From contig NZ_MCGQ01000001.1 of the NCBI RefSeq assembly GCF_002242805.1, positions 28,928 to 92,927 on the forward strand: a stretch of DNA of 64,000 nt. Reading direction: 5' to 3'. The position numbers and the translations under genes are program-made. Origin of the DNA: Streptomyces diastatochromogenes. Its GTDB lineage: Bacteria; Actinomycetota; Actinomycetes; Streptomycetales; Streptomycetaceae. Each line of letters starts with the position of its first letter. Within the stretch, counting starts at the first letter, position 1. The notes beneath the pieces are model-generated. The model saw only the letters and a list, made by a program, of their open reading frames with translations. It ran no database searches and was not told the DNA's origin. Below are positions 1-8,601 of this stretch, piece by piece.

Positions 1-277
1 ACGTGCCGGCCGACAGACCCGTCTTCACGGCGAACCCGTTGCCCTCGTTGATCAGCGACCGCACGCCCCACTCCCAGCGCTCGCAGAACGACTTGAACTC
101 CCCCGTCAGCGCTTCGTGGCCGAGCTCCAGCCCGGACAGGGAGATGTCGTCGAAGCCGCGCCCGGCCCCGGCCTCGCCCACCATGCCCAGCTCCTTCAGC
201 TCGCCCAGCGCCTCGGTCAGCCCCTTGGCGATCAGCGCGAGCCCCTCGGTCTTCAGATCCTTGCCGTCACCACTCAT
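1..277 (-). CDS. ESX/WXG100-like helical protein, N-terminal part
   Basis: Runs off the left edge; only the first 92 residues are visible, from the ATG at 277. They are rich in Leu, Glu and Gly and look helical, with a Trp-containing stretch (FCERWEWGVRSL) that recalls the WXG-type helical proteins coupled to type VII secretion. The start overlaps the stop of the upstream SseB gene (ATGA), so the two are co-transcribed and probably translationally coupled. Pairing an SseB-like gene with an ESX-type helical protein is common in Streptomyces. The family assignment is inferred from this short piece and could change once the rest is read. Confidence 0.6.
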   Translation of the reverse strand, partial: MSGDGKDLKTEGLALIAKGLTEALGELKELGMVGEAGAGRGFDDISLSGLELGHEALTGEFKSFCERWEWGVRSLINEGNGFAVKTGLSAGT

Positions 278-864
278 GCCACGCCCCCCGCGTCCCTGTC
301 GGCATCCATGTCGAAGTCCAGCGCCGCCTCGTCCGGCACGATCCCGCGCACGGGCGGGAACACCATCCCCTCTTCCCCGTCCGCGCAGTCCAGCGCCACC
401 CCACAGGGCACCCCGGCCGCGGGCACCGCCACATCCAACAGGCGCGCGCCGAGAACGGTCTGATACGTCCACTCGCGCCCCGCCTCGCCGCGCGCGACGG
501 CGTAACGGGCCAGAGCCTGCTCGTCCGAGAAGGCCAGGATGAAGCGGATGCCGTTGAGGTCTGCGGTCAGCAGGCCGCGTTCCTCGTCCGGTCCGGGGCC
601 GTCACCCAGCGGGACGAGCACGGAAGTGCGGCGGAACTCACCGAGCAGGGCCGCGAACGCGCGTCTGCGAGCGGCCACTTCGGGACTATCGAGTGCGGGT
701 TCATGAGATGGCTCCGGAACCGGTGGCTGCTCACTGTGCTGTGGTTCCCGCTCCTGGTGCTCGCGCGAAGGCGCCATCGGCGCCTCTGTCATCTCCGCGT
801 AGTCCGCAAGTCGCGACCGTGGAATCCGCTGCGGCCCGTCGACCGCACCCCCGTGCTCAGACAT
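274..864 (-). CDS. SseB-family protein
   Basis: A 196-residue protein. The first 60 or so residues are low-complexity, rich in Pro, Glu and Ser. The rest matches the SseB N-terminal domain pattern: a segment like RTSVLVPLGDG, then FILAFSDEQALARYA, then a long strand-rich tail ending in an Asp-rich stretch. SseB proteins in actinobacteria are small cytosolic proteins of unclear role, often beside type VII secretion or toxin genes, which fits the next gene. I chose the ATG at 864 because residues encoded further upstream do not look like protein. It overlaps the downstream gene by 4 bp. Confidence 0.75.
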   Translation of the reverse strand: MSEHGGAVDGPQRIPRSRLADYAEMTEAPMAPSREHQEREPQHSEQPPVPEPSHEPALDSPEVAARRRAFAALLGEFRRTSVLVPLGDGPGPDEERGLLTADLNGIRFILAFSDEQALARYAVARGEAGREWTYQTVLGARLLDVAVPAAGVPCGVALDCADGEEGMVFPPVRGIVPDEAALDFDMDADRDAGGVA

Positions 865-1157
865 GAAACACATCATCACAACTGCACACCGCAAGCCGCA
901 AACGGCAGCCGGAGGAGTCGTCGCTTTCGTGTCAGCCATGCAAGCAGGTGACGGACGGCCATGCGGGAGGAGGGCTTCGGCCAACGCCTCCATGCCAACT
1001 CCACGCAGCAGCGCAGCGGTATGCCGGACTGGTCGGTGCCCCGCTCAGTTGCTGGCCTCTTACGAATCAGCTGCGACCGCTGCGGGCCCGGCTGCCCTTC
1101 ATCCATGACCACGGCCGTCCCCTGTCCGACTGAACAGGGACGGTCGCAAGCCGAGTG
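865..1157. other. Intergenic gap, no gene seen
   Basis: About 290 bp between the SseB gene start and the lipoprotein gene stop. Short open frames here have no recognisable content. It must carry the promoter of the SseB operon, but I cannot pick convincing -35/-10 elements. Confidence 0.5.
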
Positions 1158-1928
1158 TCACTTCTTCAGTTTGTCGAAGTCCAGGACCTCGTCGCCCGGC
1201 GGGGGCGTGACGGTCACAGGCTCGTTGAACGCCGAGTACTCGAGCGAGCCGGGCGCAGTGCCGCCCTCGACGGTCATCCTGAGCGGGTAGGGCTCTCCCT
1301 TGGCGGATACGAGGATGGTTCGTGTCCCCCCGGAGCCTTCCTTCCCCGTGAGCGTCACAGCAGGTATGCCATCGACCTCGGTTTCCGCGCCTCTGCTGAG
1401 GGGGCTGTCCTTCTGGAATGCGTTGAAGTCGCAGGCGTAGAAGTCATCGCCCGCCTTCGCGGCCTGTTCCGGCACCGCGAACCATCGTCCCTTGAACATC
1501 TCGGCGAGGGCGTTCGTCTCCTTGGGTGACGAGCCCTTCCTTCTCCCTGACTGCTGCCAGAACTTCTTGTCGCCCTTCATGTACCTGTGACCGCGGACCA
1601 CACGGAGTTCAGTGTGCGCGCCTGCAACAGCGAAGGTCCCCTGACAGCTGCCTTTCCCGGCGACAGTGAAGTCGACGGTCATCTCCACGCCGTGGCTGGT
1701 TCTGCCGCCCTTGACCCTGAACGACTTCAGCTTCGTCATGGCCAGCCGTGACTTCCCGGCAATCTGGGCCGCGCTCAACCCCTCGAACAGCTTCGCAGGC
1801 GACGGCGTTGCGGAAGCAGAGTGTCCTGCCACCTCGGCATTGGCCTTCTTGTCCTCTCCGCACGCGGTGAGCGCCACCACTGCCGTCACGCACAGGGCCG
1901 CAGCCACCAGAAGAGTACGATTAGTCAC
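1158..1928 (-). CDS. Secreted lipoprotein, LppX/LprG-like
   Basis: A 256-residue protein with a lipoprotein signal: Met-Thr-Asn-Arg-Thr, a hydrophobic run of about 15 residues, then the lipobox LTAC with Cys at about residue 23. A Ser/Ala/Thr linker follows, then a mostly beta domain ending in FDKLKK. Layout and size match actinobacterial lipoproteins of the LppX/LprAFG type, which bind lipids on the outer face of the membrane. GTG start at 1928, preceded by an A-rich stretch with AAAGG. The gene stands alone. Export is well supported; the ligand is unknown. Confidence 0.75.
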   Translation of the reverse strand: MTNRTLLVAAALCVTAVVALTACGEDKKANAEVAGHSASATPSPAKLFEGLSAAQIAGKSRLAMTKLKSFRVKGGRTSHGVEMTVDFTVAGKGSCQGTFAVAGAHTELRVVRGHRYMKGDKKFWQQSGRRKGSSPKETNALAEMFKGRWFAVPEQAAKAGDDFYACDFNAFQKDSPLSRGAETEVDGIPAVTLTGKEGSGGTRTILVSAKGEPYPLRMTVEGGTAPGSLEYSAFNEPVTVTPPPGDEVLDFDKLKK

Positions 1929-2440
1929 CTTTATTTCCCCTTAAACAATCCGACAAAGGGATACAGCCACCAGCGCCTGATACGGCTCACTAGTGACGCG
2001 ATGCCCTCCCCAACGTGCCCAAAGCGTTGCCCGCCGGCGAAAGCGGCTGCCGTCTGTCGTGCCGCCAGGCGCCATAGAGCCGAACCGGTCGGGGGTCTCC
2101 ACCGTGATCTTGTACCTGGTCACACCGACGGAAAGCATGCGCGCACGCCCAGACGCCATCAAGCCCCCTCCCACACGCCGCTCCCCCGCATCACGTGAAG
2201 GGGGAACTGGCGACCCAAAAGCAACAAAGGCAGACCAACGAGCCGAACCGACTGGCCATAGCTCAGTATCCAGTCGACTCGACCGAAAGTTGATCAGTGA
2301 AGCGAGACTGTAGACGTCATGAAGAAGCCGTGAACAGGGGGAATGCTGAACGGCCCCCACACGGGCAGGTGATGTCGATCACGACCGGGGCCCCGAGGTA
2401 GCCCTCCCCTGTCAGCGCAGGTATCCGCTGGCGGGATTCA
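1929..2440. other. About 500 bp with no supported gene
   Basis: Open frames exist on both strands but their translations have no domain-like pattern and no good ribosome site. It lies between the lipoprotein gene and an insertion-sequence remnant and is probably decayed DNA. Confidence 0.5.
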
Positions 2441-2444
2441 CGGA

Positions 2445-2717
2445 TCACACGCGAACCTTCAGACGATCGCCATCCTGCTTGTCGCGCTGATGGCCATGAC
2501 CGCCGCTGCTTGAGGTAGCTCAGACAGCGCTCGACGACGCTACGACGGCGGTAAACAGCCCTGCCGAAGCCGCACCGGCGGTCGCCGCGGTGCATCCAGC
2601 CGCCACCGGTCGAAGCGCTCGCCGGATGTGCGCCTTGATTCCGCATCTGCGCAGGACCCTGAACTGGCGCCCCGTACGCCGGCTACGGGTGCACCGCGTC
2701 ACCGGCCGGGGGCGCAC
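2445..2717 (-). pseudogene. IS5-type transposase remnant
   Basis: Two minus-strand frames together recall the C-terminal part of IS5/IS1647-type transposases. One has RRCGIKAHIRRALRP, like the usual 'LRRRGIKAVIPEP' stretch; after a frame change the other has YRRRSVVERCLSYLKQRR, like the typical 'YKRRNVVERCFNRLKQ' motif around the catalytic Glu. No intact frame joins them and no start is present, so the element is dead. It abuts the 3' end of the helicase gene at 2699. I could not find its terminal repeats. Confidence 0.6.
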
Positions 2718-4213
2718 AAGCCCTGCTGCCAGCTGAGTCCCGACTCTTCAGCTGCTCTGCCAGGGGTGTCGTGAATCCAGGACAGGCCGCCAAGGTCCAG
2801 ACGCTGGCGGGTACGAGTGACAGCTACGTAGGCCAGGCGTGCTTCGGCGTCGTCGATCGGCTCGGGGGCAGTCGCGGGATCGCTTGGTTCTCCCGGCTGC
2901 TGGTGCTGCTTGGGGCGGGCGAAGTCGTCGGCGATCAGGACGCACGGCCATTCCCGTCCCTTGGCTTTGTGGGCGGTGGAGATAGTGACCTGGGCGTGTG
3001 GTTCGGGGACGAGTTGGGCGACGGCGGCGAGGATGGCGTCGGCGCCGTGGCTGTCGACGAGGTTGACCAGCGGCTGCAGGTCGCGTCCGGCTGGGTCGTG
3101 GGCGGCGTAGTCCTGCAGATCGCCCCAGCAGGGGAAGAGGAGCAGTTCGGGATGGTGGGTGCGGCGGCCTTCTTTCAGGTCGCGCGCAGCCTGGGCGAGA
3201 GCGTGCAGGCTGTCACCTCCCCCGGCTAGAGCAACCTGGTATCCGTCGGCCATGAGGGTCATCACCTGGGCCATGGCACCGACGTTGGTGCGGCACAACA
3301 CAGCATCGGGGCTGGCGACAGGGCCGATCTCGGTGGACACGGCTGGGGTGCCGGTGAGGCGGATGGGGGCATCGGCCAGATGCAGCCAGCGGTTGGCTTC
3401 CTCGGCGAGGTCGGGTCCGAAGCGGAAGGACTGCGACAGGGTCAGCTGGGTCCCGTTGAAGCCGGTCATGACGTCTTTGGCGCCGCGCCAGTGATAGATG
3501 GCCTGGGCGGAGTCGCCGACCATCACGAGCTGGGCGTGGTCGCGCTGGGCGAGGAAGATCTCCTCCACGACGGGGTTGGTGTCCTGGGCCTCATCCAGGA
3601 GCAGGAAGTCGGCGTCGAGTTTCGGCCGGGTGAGGGCCCAGATCTTCAGGTAGTGGTCGTGTTCGAAGCGGACACAGCCGTCGTCGGGGTTCTGCAGGTC
3701 CGTCCAGGCCTTGCGGGCCACCGGGACGATGTGGGAGGCGAGTTCGCGGTGCAGATCCTTATCTTCCAGGCCGCGTAGCTTCGGGACGTGGTGGCGAGCG
3801 ATCTCGGTGTCGCTGGTGTGGCAGAAACGGTTCACGGTGCGCAGGAGTGCGTTGGACAGGGCCCGTTGGGAGACTTCGCGTTCGCCGATGCGGACGGCTT
3901 TGGTGAGGCCGAGGGCCTGTCCGGTCTGCCAGGCCGGGCGGCGTGGGGCGTTCAGACGGGGGGTGTAGTGGTGGCCGACAGCGGCGTAGGCGAGGGCGTG
4001 GGTGGTCTTGCACTGCACGGTGCGCGGGAAGCGGGCGGCGGCGTCCTGTGCGATGGCCCGGTTGTAGGCGAGGCAGCGGCCGCGACGTCGGGTGGAGCGG
4101 GCGAGCAGGGCCAGCATGGTGGTCTTGCCGGTGCCGGCTCCGGCTTGCACGGCAAGGTGTTCGCCGGCGTGGAAGGCGTCGGCCGCAGCGGTCTGTTCAT
4201 CGGTGGGCTTCAT
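2699..4213 (-). CDS. UvrD/Rep-like superfamily 1 helicase
   Basis: A 504-residue ATP-dependent DNA helicase. Motif I is GAGTGKT near residue 25 (Walker A). Motif II is LLLDEAQDT, followed by VMVGDSAQAIYHWRG (motif III and the usual QAIY stretch). Near the C-terminus are STAHKAKGREWPCV (motif V) and LAYVAVTRTRQ (motif VI). It is shorter than full UvrD/PcrA (about 700 residues) and lacks most of the 1B/2B insertions, like the small helicases on actinobacterial plasmids and islands. The ATG overlaps the stop of the gene at 4210 (ATGA), placing it third in an operon with the two genes upstream. Its 3' end abuts an IS remnant, so a slightly altered C-terminus is possible. Confidence 0.85.
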   Translation of the reverse strand: MKPTDEQTAAADAFHAGEHLAVQAGAGTGKTTMLALLARSTRRRGRCLAYNRAIAQDAAARFPRTVQCKTTHALAYAAVGHHYTPRLNAPRRPAWQTGQALGLTKAVRIGEREVSQRALSNALLRTVNRFCHTSDTEIARHHVPKLRGLEDKDLHRELASHIVPVARKAWTDLQNPDDGCVRFEHDHYLKIWALTRPKLDADFLLLDEAQDTNPVVEEIFLAQRDHAQLVMVGDSAQAIYHWRGAKDVMTGFNGTQLTLSQSFRFGPDLAEEANRWLHLADAPIRLTGTPAVSTEIGPVASPDAVLCRTNVGAMAQVMTLMADGYQVALAGGGDSLHALAQAARDLKEGRRTHHPELLLFPCWGDLQDYAAHDPAGRDLQPLVNLVDSHGADAILAAVAQLVPEPHAQVTISTAHKAKGREWPCVLIADDFARPKQHQQPGEPSDPATAPEPIDDAEARLAYVAVTRTRQRLDLGGLSWIHDTPGRAAEESGLSWQQGLCAPGR

Positions 4214-4686
4214 GACGTGGGGTCCTTGGGGAGTCGGGCAAGTGCATGCCCGACGGCGGAGAGCAGATGTGCGGGGCTGGTGTGGGCCAGCAACTGGCGC
4301 ACCTCCTGATGGAGGCGGTCGATCTCACGCTCGGCGTGGTGGGCCAACGCACGGTGCACAGCCAGTTCCATGAAGCATTCCGAGGTCAGGCCCGCTCGGC
4401 GGGCTTCGGCCTTCACGGCGGCGTGTGCATCAAAGGGGAAGGCCACGTTGAGCAGCACCTTGTGCTCCGCGTCCGGGTAGTGCGTGGTGATCACGTCGAT
4501 GGGCAGCAGTCCCCCGAGCTGGTGGCGCAGCCGGCGTGCCGCCCGGTGGGGCGTCTTGGCGTCGACGAGGGCCATGAGCCGGGTGGTGCCGTGGTTGGCC
4601 GCGAGCGGCATTCTGCGGCACACGGCGTCGAGTTCAGCCTGGTTCAGGGCACGGGTGAGGGTGATCTCCAGAGCGTGGTGCGGCAT
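4210..4686 (-). CDS. Hypothetical protein coupled to helicase
   Basis: A 158-residue soluble protein I do not recognise. It starts PHHALEITLTRAL and has a central Arg-rich stretch (HRAARRLRHQ). The C-terminal half looks helical, with a segment AAVKAEARRAGLTSECFMELAVHRAL that recalls ribbon-helix-helix or antitoxin-like DNA-binding tails, followed by a possible coiled coil. The gene lies 3 bp after the DUF6083 gene and its stop overlaps the helicase start, so the three are one operon. A role as partner or loader of the helicase is inference from position only. Confidence 0.65.
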   Translation of the reverse strand: MPHHALEITLTRALNQAELDAVCRRMPLAANHGTTRLMALVDAKTPHRAARRLRHQLGGLLPIDVITTHYPDAEHKVLLNVAFPFDAHAAVKAEARRAGLTSECFMELAVHRALAHHAEREIDRLHQEVRQLLAHTSPAHLLSAVGHALARLPKDPTS

Positions 4687-4689
4687 CTG

Positions 4690-5559
4690 TCACCGTCGGC
4701 GGGGGCGGTGCTGCTTGGGGGCCGGCAGCTGGGTGTGGATGTGAGCCGTGTGGAGGAGCGGGTCGAAGGGCTGCCAACCGGCCAGGGCCAGATCGGCGGC
4801 TGCGGGGGTGGCGGCGTGGACGGTGCAGCGTTGGGCGCGCCAGCGCAGTTGCTCCGCGTAGGGCAGGCGGCTGAGGTCGTAGACGGCCATGTGTGTGTCG
4901 GGCAGGGTGAGTTGGCCGCGTCGGGGCTGAGTGGGAAGCAGCATCCAGCGTCCTGCGGAGCGGGCCGGGTCAAGGATGGGGTGTGTGCAGCGGTGTCTTT
5001 GGCGGGTCTGAGCGACGCAGCGGATGTCTTCGATGGGGCCTTCGCCGAGGTAGTTGACGAGAAGGATGCGGACGACGGGGCGGGCGGGGTGCCTGTCGTC
5101 GCCTTCTGGGGCTGCGGTGGCGGGGGTGCGGGGTTGAGGGGTGAAGGCACCGGTGTCGATCAGGCGCCGGGAGCGAAGGGCCAGCTGGCGGTGCAGTGGT
5201 GTGAGGCGGGGGTTGCTGGTTCGGGAGTGGGGGGTCTGCTGGGGGCAGAGGGTGGCGTGCGGGATGCGGCACCATCCGCTGCCGTCGTCGTGGGGGTGGG
5301 CGATGCCGCCGCTGAGGTGCCAGCGGCAGGCTTGGGAGACGTCGGCGGTGGCTACTTCCGTGGGGTGCAGGGCGATGGGCCGGTCGTCGGGGCGCGGGTA
5401 CCAGTCGATGCGGTTGCCGCAGTGGCGGCAGCGGCCGGTCTGTCCGGTGCGCAGCAGGCGGCTGGGGCTGTTCGCGGCGATCTGTAGAGAGCGGCGGGGA
5501 GGGGTGTGGCGGGGGCTGCCGTCCCAATGGCTGCCGGTGTGTGGGGGGTGGGGGCGCAT
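4690..5559 (-). CDS. DUF6083-like protein
   Basis: A 289-residue Arg/Pro-rich protein. Near residue 43 is a short zinc-ribbon-like motif (CRHCG) followed by RIDWYPRPDDRPIALHP, then CRWHLSGGIAHP and WCRIPHATLCP. This order matches the Streptomyces DUF6083 family as I know it. Function is unknown; the Cys/His spacing suggests metal or nucleic-acid binding. It is the first gene of the three-gene helicase operon. ATG at 5559. A long open frame on the opposite strand over the same bases is a shadow. Confidence 0.7.
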   Translation of the reverse strand: MRPHPPHTGSHWDGSPRHTPPRRSLQIAANSPSRLLRTGQTGRCRHCGNRIDWYPRPDDRPIALHPTEVATADVSQACRWHLSGGIAHPHDDGSGWCRIPHATLCPQQTPHSRTSNPRLTPLHRQLALRSRRLIDTGAFTPQPRTPATAAPEGDDRHPARPVVRILLVNYLGEGPIEDIRCVAQTRQRHRCTHPILDPARSAGRWMLLPTQPRRGQLTLPDTHMAVYDLSRLPYAEQLRWRAQRCTVHAATPAAADLALAGWQPFDPLLHTAHIHTQLPAPKQHRPRRR

Positions 5560-5734
5560 GGCGGTGACCGTGCCAGGTGCCGCGCTGGTGGCTGGTGGCG
5601 GCTTTCGGAGATGTCACGCGATCGGCCCAACATGCGGGAACGCATGCCCGGTGTATGGATCTGTCGTTCGATGCCGTCTCGCCTGTGCGGGTGATTCTCT
5701 CCCGGCGTCACGAGCGGCTGGCGGCAACGCCGGG

Positions 5735-5998
5735 TCAGGGCTGTGGTGCGCCGGGGGTGGGGTGTCCCTCGCACAGGGAGGTGAGGAAGCGTTCGATGGG
5801 GACGTCGAAGGCGTGGGCCAGGGCGTGCCAGGTGGTGAGGCTGCCGGTGGTGCGGCCGTGTTCGAGGTCGATGAGGGTGCGCCTGGCCAGGCCGCTGTGT
5901 TCGGCGAGTTCGTCGAAGGTCCATCCGCGTTCGCCCCTGAGCCGCGCGAGTTCGAGGCGCAGCGCGGTGAGGTTGGGGTCGGGCGGGATGATCGTCAC
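5735..5998 (-). CDS. XRE-family DNA-binding regulator
   Basis: An 87-residue protein that is essentially one helix-turn-helix domain: LRLELARLRGERGWTFDELAEHSGLARRTLIDLEHG, followed by HALAHAFDVPIERFL. Such single-domain XRE proteins are usually autoregulated repressors. The frame stays open upstream to a GTG at 6049, but those bases form two operator-like palindromes, so I place the start at the GTG at 5998. It is transcribed away from the Cys-rich protein gene at 6178, and the shared gap holds three copies of GTGCAGA-NN-TCTGCAC. It probably controls both genes. Confidence 0.8.
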   Translation of the reverse strand: MTIIPPDPNLTALRLELARLRGERGWTFDELAEHSGLARRTLIDLEHGRTTGSLTTWHALAHAFDVPIERFLTSLCEGHPTPGAPQP

Positions 5999-6012
5999 CC
6001 CACCATCCGACG

Positions 6013-6028
6013 GTGCAGACCTCTGCCC
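6013..6028. promoter_or_regulatory. Operator-like half-degenerate palindrome 1
   Basis: GTGCAGACCTCTGCCC: the same element as the two sites to its right, with the right arm changed at one key position. It lies just upstream of the GTG start of the XRE gene. Probably the weakest of three XRE binding sites. Confidence 0.55.
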
Positions 6029-6032
6029 TGTC

Positions 6033-6050
6033 AGTGCAGACCTCTGCACT
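6033..6050. promoter_or_regulatory. Operator-like palindrome 2
   Basis: AGTGCAGACCTCTGCACT: 8-bp perfect arms around a 2-bp centre. It matches the sites at 6013 and 6080. Distances between site centres are about 21 and 46 bp, near whole helical turns, which would allow cooperative binding of an XRE dimer. Confidence 0.65.
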
Positions 6051-6079
6051 ATTTGTCCCGGAGGGATGCGAGGGCCACG

Positions 6080-6095
6080 GTGCAGAGATCTGCAC
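6080..6095. promoter_or_regulatory. Operator-like palindrome 3
   Basis: GTGCAGAGATCTGCAC: 7-bp perfect arms. It lies about 80 bp before the ATG of the Cys-rich protein gene, a place where it could cover that gene's promoter. Confidence 0.65.
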
Positions 6096-6177
6096 TACCG
6101 TGCGTCCGTCCCGGGACGCCTGGCTGCAGGCATTCGCGGAGTCCTGCGGCGCGGACAGAAAGGAGGACGGTCAGCCG

Positions 6178-7224
6178 ATGAGGCTCGGCGGTGCCGCAGT
6201 GCGGCGGATCTGGACGGTGGAACTGCGTCCACGGGCAGGCGGGCCGAACCTCGTCTGCGCCCATTGCACCGCCCGCACATCCGCGTGTGAGGCCGCATCC
6301 GCACGGTCCGCCGCCCTGGCCCACCTGGCCCGTCACGCGCGCGCTGACGCGTTGCCCGGGCATCTGCGCACATGCCAGTGCCGGGCTCAGGGCTGCCGCT
6401 GGCATCCGCGCCACCGCGGCTGCGCCGGCCCGGTACTGCTCGCCCTCACCCGGGACCACAGCGGCCGCACCTGGCGGCTGGCCGACGCCTGCGCAGCCTG
6501 CGCGGCCGCGACCAGCCACACAGCCATCGTCCCGGACACACAGCTCGGCAGGCCCCACTCCCCCGCCCCGCCGGCGCCTCCACGTGGCACTCACCGGCTT
6601 GGGGAGGAAGAACGCACACGGGCACGGGAGACACTCACCTACCTCGCCACCGCGCTGCCCCGGTTCACCTCCCCCGCCGCCCGCATGCTCGCCCTGCAAT
6701 GCGCCCTGCGTGCCGACGCCCGTGGCCACGCCCGCCTGCCCGCGGGCCTGCTACGCAGCATGCGCCTGCACGGACGCACGGAAATCTGGGAGGAACTCGC
6801 CCACGGAGCCTGGCTGCAGTCCCCCGATCTCAGGTCAACGCGGGTGGAGGTGCAGCTGCTCGACGCCGCGGTCCTGGAGCAGGTCCCGGGTCGAAGGGCG
6901 CGCTGTCGCGCCGCCCACTGGGCGCTGCACCCCACACCATTGCACCTGCCCGCGGCCTCGCCGCCCGCACTGCGACTGATCACACTCGTCCTGGCCGCAC
7001 ACACCGGCGATCACACTGTCCACAGCATCGACATGGACGCACTCACCCGCCTGAGCGGGCATTCGACCCATCAGACCGCAGAGCTACTCGATCGGCTGGT
7101 CGCCGTGCACGCGCTGGCAGCCTGGCACCCCAACCAGTACACCGACGAGGTGTTGTGGCAACCGTTCGTGCAGCACTCAAAGGTGCGGCCTGCAGCACGG
7201 CGTGCGCGGCCCATCATCCGGTAG
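6178..7224 (+). CDS. Cys/His-rich hypothetical protein with helical C-terminus
   Basis: A 348-residue protein. Residues up to about 110 carry an unusual Cys/His cluster: VCAHCTA, then CQCRAQGCRWHPRHRGCAGP, then ACAACAAA, which could bind zinc or an iron-sulfur cluster. The middle and C-terminus are helical and resemble small winged-helix domains (for example a LTRLSGHSTHQTAELLDRLVA segment), suggesting DNA binding. The ATG at 6178 has AAAGGAGG at 6159-6166. The open frame extends upstream through the operator region but that part is not protein-like. It is divergent from the XRE gene, with shared operators. I recognise the type from other Streptomyces but know of no assigned function. Confidence 0.65.
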   Translation: MRLGGAAVRRIWTVELRPRAGGPNLVCAHCTARTSACEAASARSAALAHLARHARADALPGHLRTCQCRAQGCRWHPRHRGCAGPVLLALTRDHSGRTWRLADACAACAAATSHTAIVPDTQLGRPHSPAPPAPPRGTHRLGEEERTRARETLTYLATALPRFTSPAARMLALQCALRADARGHARLPAGLLRSMRLHGRTEIWEELAHGAWLQSPDLRSTRVEVQLLDAAVLEQVPGRRARCRAAHWALHPTPLHLPAASPPALRLITLVLAAHTGDHTVHSIDMDALTRLSGHSTHQTAELLDRLVAVHALAAWHPNQYTDEVLWQPFVQHSKVRPAARRARPIIR

Positions 7225-7407
7225 CGCACCTTCGCGCAGGTCCCGTACCAGAGCCCTATCACCGGAAGGTGTTGCTCGCACAGCAAAATCAGGGCCTTCC
7301 ACCCGTATCATCGCCGCACCAAGGCACGCCGCGGCCGGAACATCTTCCCTGACCCGCTGCAACCGCCCGGCAGAGCTTCGACCCGGCCCCCAACCGAGGA
7401 GAGACCG

Positions 7408-8040
7408 ATGTCTGAAGAGACGGCTACCGCCACCGAGTTGGCTTCGCAGTACATCAGCCAAGTGGCCAACGACCTGGAAGCCAACGTCAAGGAACAAGAG
7501 CGCATCACGGCAGAACTCACCGCGCTCCAACAGCAGTTGGTCACGCTGCAGCGCAACCACTCCGTGCTGATGGGCATGCAGCAGGCACTCGGCGTCACGA
7601 CCCCGCCCGCTGAACCCGCCAAGGCCGACCGCACCGCTGTGCCCTCCCCCAGGAAGAAGACCACGGCTGCGCCCAGCAAGCGGCGACCGGCGAAGACGGC
7701 CACCGCAAAGCCGCCCGCCACCAAGAAGCAGTCCGTCAGGAAGCCTGTTACCAAGAAGGCGGCCACGAAGACGGGGACCACCCTGGTTGACCTCATCCAC
7801 GGTCACGTCATCGAGCAGAGCGAACCCCGCTCCGCGGCGGAAATCGCCGAGGCACTCGGCCATGCGCACCCCGACCGCAACATCAAGACCACCGTCGTGC
7901 GCACCACCCTCGAAAACCTCGTCGCCAAGAGCCTGGCCCAGCGGACCAAGCAGGGCAGCTCCGTCTTCTACACCGCCGCCCATGCGCCGGAGCCGACAGC
8001 GGCACCCGCAGCCGAGGTCCAGCCCGAAACTGCCGGATAA
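7408..8040 (+). CDS. Basic linker plus winged-helix protein
   Basis: A 210-residue protein in three parts. Residues 1-60 form an Ala/Gln/Glu-rich coiled coil (VANDLEANVKEQERITAELT). Residues 75-125 are a Lys/Ala/Pro-rich histone-H1-like tail. Residues 128-190 form a winged helix (LVDLIHGHVIEQSEPRSAAE, then VVRTTLENLVAKSLAQR). The layout suggests a dimeric DNA-binding or nucleoid-associated regulator. ATG at 7408 with GAGGAGAGACC just before it. It follows the Cys-rich gene by 183 bp and may share its control. Function unknown. Confidence 0.7.
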   Translation: MSEETATATELASQYISQVANDLEANVKEQERITAELTALQQQLVTLQRNHSVLMGMQQALGVTTPPAEPAKADRTAVPSPRKKTTAAPSKRRPAKTATAKPPATKKQSVRKPVTKKAATKTGTTLVDLIHGHVIEQSEPRSAAEIAEALGHAHPDRNIKTTVVRTTLENLVAKSLAQRTKQGSSVFYTAAHAPEPTAAPAAEVQPETAG

Positions 8041-8096
8041 GCCGCGGGACCCTCGGCTGCCCGCATGAAGCGTGCCCGCCTGCCGTCTGGCGTTGG

Positions 8097-8480
8097 TCAG
8101 CGCTCCCGGGCGGAAGCTCCGTAGCGGTCGGTCTGGCGGAGCACCACCAGGTCCTGTGCCGGTGCGGACCACACCTGGATGAGGTACCACTCGGTGATCT
8201 CGTCCGGGGCGAGGTCGATGGCGGTGTCCCGGCCTCGGGCGTGGAGGCGCAGCCGGTAGTCGCCGGGGCCGTCGAAGGACGGGACGGGCAACTCCTCGTC
8301 GAGGTCGGCCATCAGGCCTCGCACCATGAGTTCTGCCGATACCGAGTGCAATGACAGTTCGACGGTCTCGTCCCACCCGGTGTGCTCTGGCTGGGGTGCA
8401 TTGGTGTGGAAGTGACGGTGACTTCGCCGGTGCGGATGCCGGTGAGGACCGCCGCGACGCCGTCTTGGGATGCTGCCGGG
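8097..8480 (-). pseudogene. Frameshifted remnant of a conserved Streptomyces protein
   Basis: The C-terminal part reads well (HTGWDETVELSLHSVSAEL to LRQTDRYGASARER). The matching N-terminal part, GVAAVLTGIRTGEVTVT, lies in another frame just upstream, and joining them needs a one-base shift near 8415. That upstream frame also meets a TAG before any start. So the gene is broken twice. Plus-strand bases at about 8490-8590 read like a piece of a different protein (LPTDPMLGHEPQRVVARLWK), suggesting a rearrangement point near 8488. Confidence 0.55.
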
Positions 8481-8601
8481 CCCTAGCTGGTGCCGGTGCC
8501 GGTCCGTGTCGTGCTGCCCACCGATCCGATGCTCGGGCATGAACCGCAGCGTGTCGTCGCACGGCTGTGGAAGCGGCGGCAGACGCTGAACGCGGTGGCG
8601 C

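Noticed and set aside
1941..2360. 139-codon minus-strand open frame and an overlapping plus-strand frame
   Set aside because: No motif, no convincing ribosome site and unnatural residue mix in both; GC-rich chance frames.
4246..5487. 413-codon plus-strand frame opposite the DUF6083 and neighbouring genes
   Set aside because: Gly/Val/Ala-rich shadow of the real minus-strand genes.
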